Source: Fibrobacter sp. UWR3
GTDB lineage: Bacteria; Fibrobacterota; Fibrobacteria; Fibrobacterales; Fibrobacteraceae
Assembly: GCF_900143055.1 (NCBI RefSeq)
Contig: NZ_FRCW01000013.1
Span: 1 to 64,000 of the forward strand
Direction of reading: 5' to 3'
DNA length: 64,000 nucleotides
Position 1 is the first letter of the stretch, and each line of letters opens with the position of its first letter. Made by a program: the position numbers and the translations under genes. The notes under the pieces were generated by a model. It saw nothing but the letters and a program-made list of their open reading frames with translations. It was not told the origin of the DNA and did not search any database. Below are positions 62,800 through 64,000 of this stretch, one piece after another.

Positions 62800-64000
62800 C
62801 TAAATTTTTTCCAGTTCGTCTCTCATGGCGGGACGATTCTTGAACCGCGACAGCCATGATATTTTCAGGCGATTGACTTCCGGGAGGCCGCCTTCGTACT
62901 TGAGCAGCTCACCCGCTTCACGGACAACATTCCTGTATTCCTTACGGTTGCTAGCATGTTCCATTGCACCATCCAGATATTCCACGAACATCTTGACAAA
63001 TTTTGCATTGTACTTGGGGCACAGCGCCTTTCCGTAACGCTTGAAATAAAAAAAGCTCGGCCCAATCGAAAACACCCTGCAAAAAGACGCATAGAGTTCA
63101 TCCGTCATGTTTTCGTACGCAAGGACATCCATCCGAAAATCCCATTTGGTAATCGAATTCAATAATTCAACCAGAGCGACTTTCCACTGTTGCTTTGGAA
63201 CAAAGTCCTTGTACTCCTTGTAAAAATCCATTCTGGATTGCGTAACAACCATCGTTTTCAGCATGTCGCCGAACTTTTCTGTTTGGCCTGTCGCACGGTA
63301 CATTTCTTTCAACTTGGCATGGACCTTTTCTGCAAGCCCCGACCAGTTTTTATGCGTGTCCAGCAAGTGCTTTAGGCATTTCTCGGCTTCTTCGAATTTC
63401 GATTCTTCCACCAAAATATCGAACAGCAAAAAGGCGGAATCCGTAAAATTCGCGTAGTCGGCAAGATACTTCTTGACTTCGGAATTGTCCATTTTCAGTT
63501 TACGCATTACGGTAGCGCGTGAACGGGCCCAGCCCCCTATGCGGTACGAGCGGATACTGTCACTCTGTTTTTCGCTTTCGATAATCTTGTCGAAATACCT
63601 GAGTTTCGCCTTCAGGTCGGCCACACTGTTGAACGCCTCGTTGTACGCGCCCCACAGTTCGTCTTCCACAAGCCACATTTCCGTCTTCAGGATGTTGTTC
63701 TCTATCCACTTGCGGCATTCCGTAACGACATCGGCCGACGCCGAATTCAGGAAAAGCATCCAAAGATTCTTGAACTCCGGCAGGAGAATCGACATTTCGC
63801 CGTTCGAGTCGTCAATGTTCAGGTTCCCGAGCTTTTTCGTGAAATGGACCAGGACCTTCTTGGCTCCGTCGTTGTTTACAAACAGGCGTTGCCTTTCGAT
63901 TCGCTCGAAAAGATTCAGCATGTCGTTCATGAAATAGCGCGCGTCGCGGTAAGCGATAAGGCCACCGTCGCGATACCTGCGGACGATGCTATCGAACTGG
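62800..64000 (-). CDS. C-terminal part of a large helical protein, runs off the window
   Basis: An open frame continues without a stop to the right edge, so the ATG at 63930 is probably internal. The 400 visible codons are mainly helical: DSIVRRYRDGGLIAYRDARYFMND, then IERQRLFVNNDGAKK and pairs of helices rich in Lys/Glu/Trp (DILVEESKFEEAEKCLKHLLDTHKNW) resembling TPR-like repeats. The layout is reminiscent of C-terminal parts of SWIM zinc-finger proteins, but the zinc-finger part would lie outside the window, so I do not name it. It is AT-richer at its 3' end. Confidence 0.6.
   Translation of the reverse strand, partial: QFDSIVRRYRDGGLIAYRDARYFMNDMLNLFERIERQRLFVNNDGAKKVLVHFTKKLGNLNIDDSNGEMSILLPEFKNLWMLFLNSASADVVTECRKWIENNILKTEMWLVEDELWGAYNEAFNSVADLKAKLRYFDKIIESEKQSDSIRSYRIGGWARSRATVMRKLKMDNSEVKKYLADYANFTDSAFLLFDILVEESKFEEAEKCLKHLLDTHKNWSGLAEKVHAKLKEMYRATGQTEKFGDMLKTMVVTQSRMDFYKEYKDFVPKQQWKVALVELLNSITKWDFRMDVLAYENMTDELYASFCRVFSIGPSFFYFKRYGKALCPKYNAKFVKMFVEYLDGAMEHASNRKEYRNVVREAGELLKYEGGLPEVNRLKISWLSRFKNRPAMRDELEKI

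Overview
The window looks like chromosomal DNA from a member of the Fibrobacterota (Fibrobacter or a close relative). This is an inference from gene content: a serine-linker lipoprotein with a FISUMP-like (Fibrobacter succinogenes major paralogous) domain, plant-pectin enzymes with carbohydrate-binding and type IX-like C-terminal domains, a fused SecDF, a short RpoD-like sigma factor and a DUF721/DciA gene beside gyrB. By eye the base composition is GC-rich (high fifties). The exceptions are two AT-richer accessory patches near 35.7-36.6 kb and 60.8-62.8 kb. Gene density is high and most genes are short operons on alternating strands.

Layout. 0.1-4.4 kb: remnant of a secreted or outer-membrane protein gene, then acyltransferase, RNase R and a RgpF-like protein. 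4.5-7.1 kb (minus): the conserved rpmH-rnpA-yidD-yidC operon. 7.3-14.6 kb: degenerate GGDEF membrane protein, DivIVA-like protein, DUF167, M16 peptidase, a HIRAN / J-like coiled-coil pair, a CDF metal exporter and an orphan MacA-type adaptor. 14.7-20.9 kb: pectin region, with a Gfo/Idh/MocA-TolB propeller fusion facing a pectate lyase and a pectinesterase. 21-28.3 kb: prepilin peptidase, a 1756-residue repeat lipoprotein and two small proteins. 28.4-32.1 kb: tRNA-Val(GAC), HU, AI-2E-family permease, two related membrane-anchored proteins and a zinc-ribbon protein. 32.2-35.4 kb: alpha-glucan enzymes (GH77, GH13). 35.5-37.2 kb: FISUMP lipoprotein, a 28-codon LEPR-motif mini-ORF and a repeat-filled gap. 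37.2-41 kb: secDF and corA. 41-47.9 kb (minus): sigma factor, then ctpA-mlaE-dciA-gyrB-polyprenyl synthase. 48.1-54.2 kb: LytS-like kinase, a secreted two-gene lipase operon and an outer-membrane-type lipoprotein. 54.3-60.7 kb (minus): acyl-ACP thioesterase, GlgE, membrane protein, DUF3108, purE, purD. 60.8-64 kb: AT-rich accessory stretch with a broken dinD, and a gene running off the right end.

Genes that work together: YidC, YidD and SecDF serve membrane insertion and export. RnpA and RNase R act on RNA. PurD and PurE are purine enzymes. GH77, GH13 and GlgE handle alpha-glucan. The pectate lyase and pectinesterase degrade and demethylate pectin outside the cell.

The strongest unusual signals are repeats and leaders rather than one new gene cassette. 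A family of palindromic elements with ends GTCATCC...GGATCT lies between genes and, in two cases, inside coding sequence where it is translated. There are also two other dispersed intergenic repeat families, in-frame tandem expansions in otherwise conserved proteins, and a group of genes whose -10-like TATATT ends 6-7 nt before the ATG, which suggests leaderless mRNAs. No CRISPR array, intact insertion sequence, rRNA operon or phage was seen.
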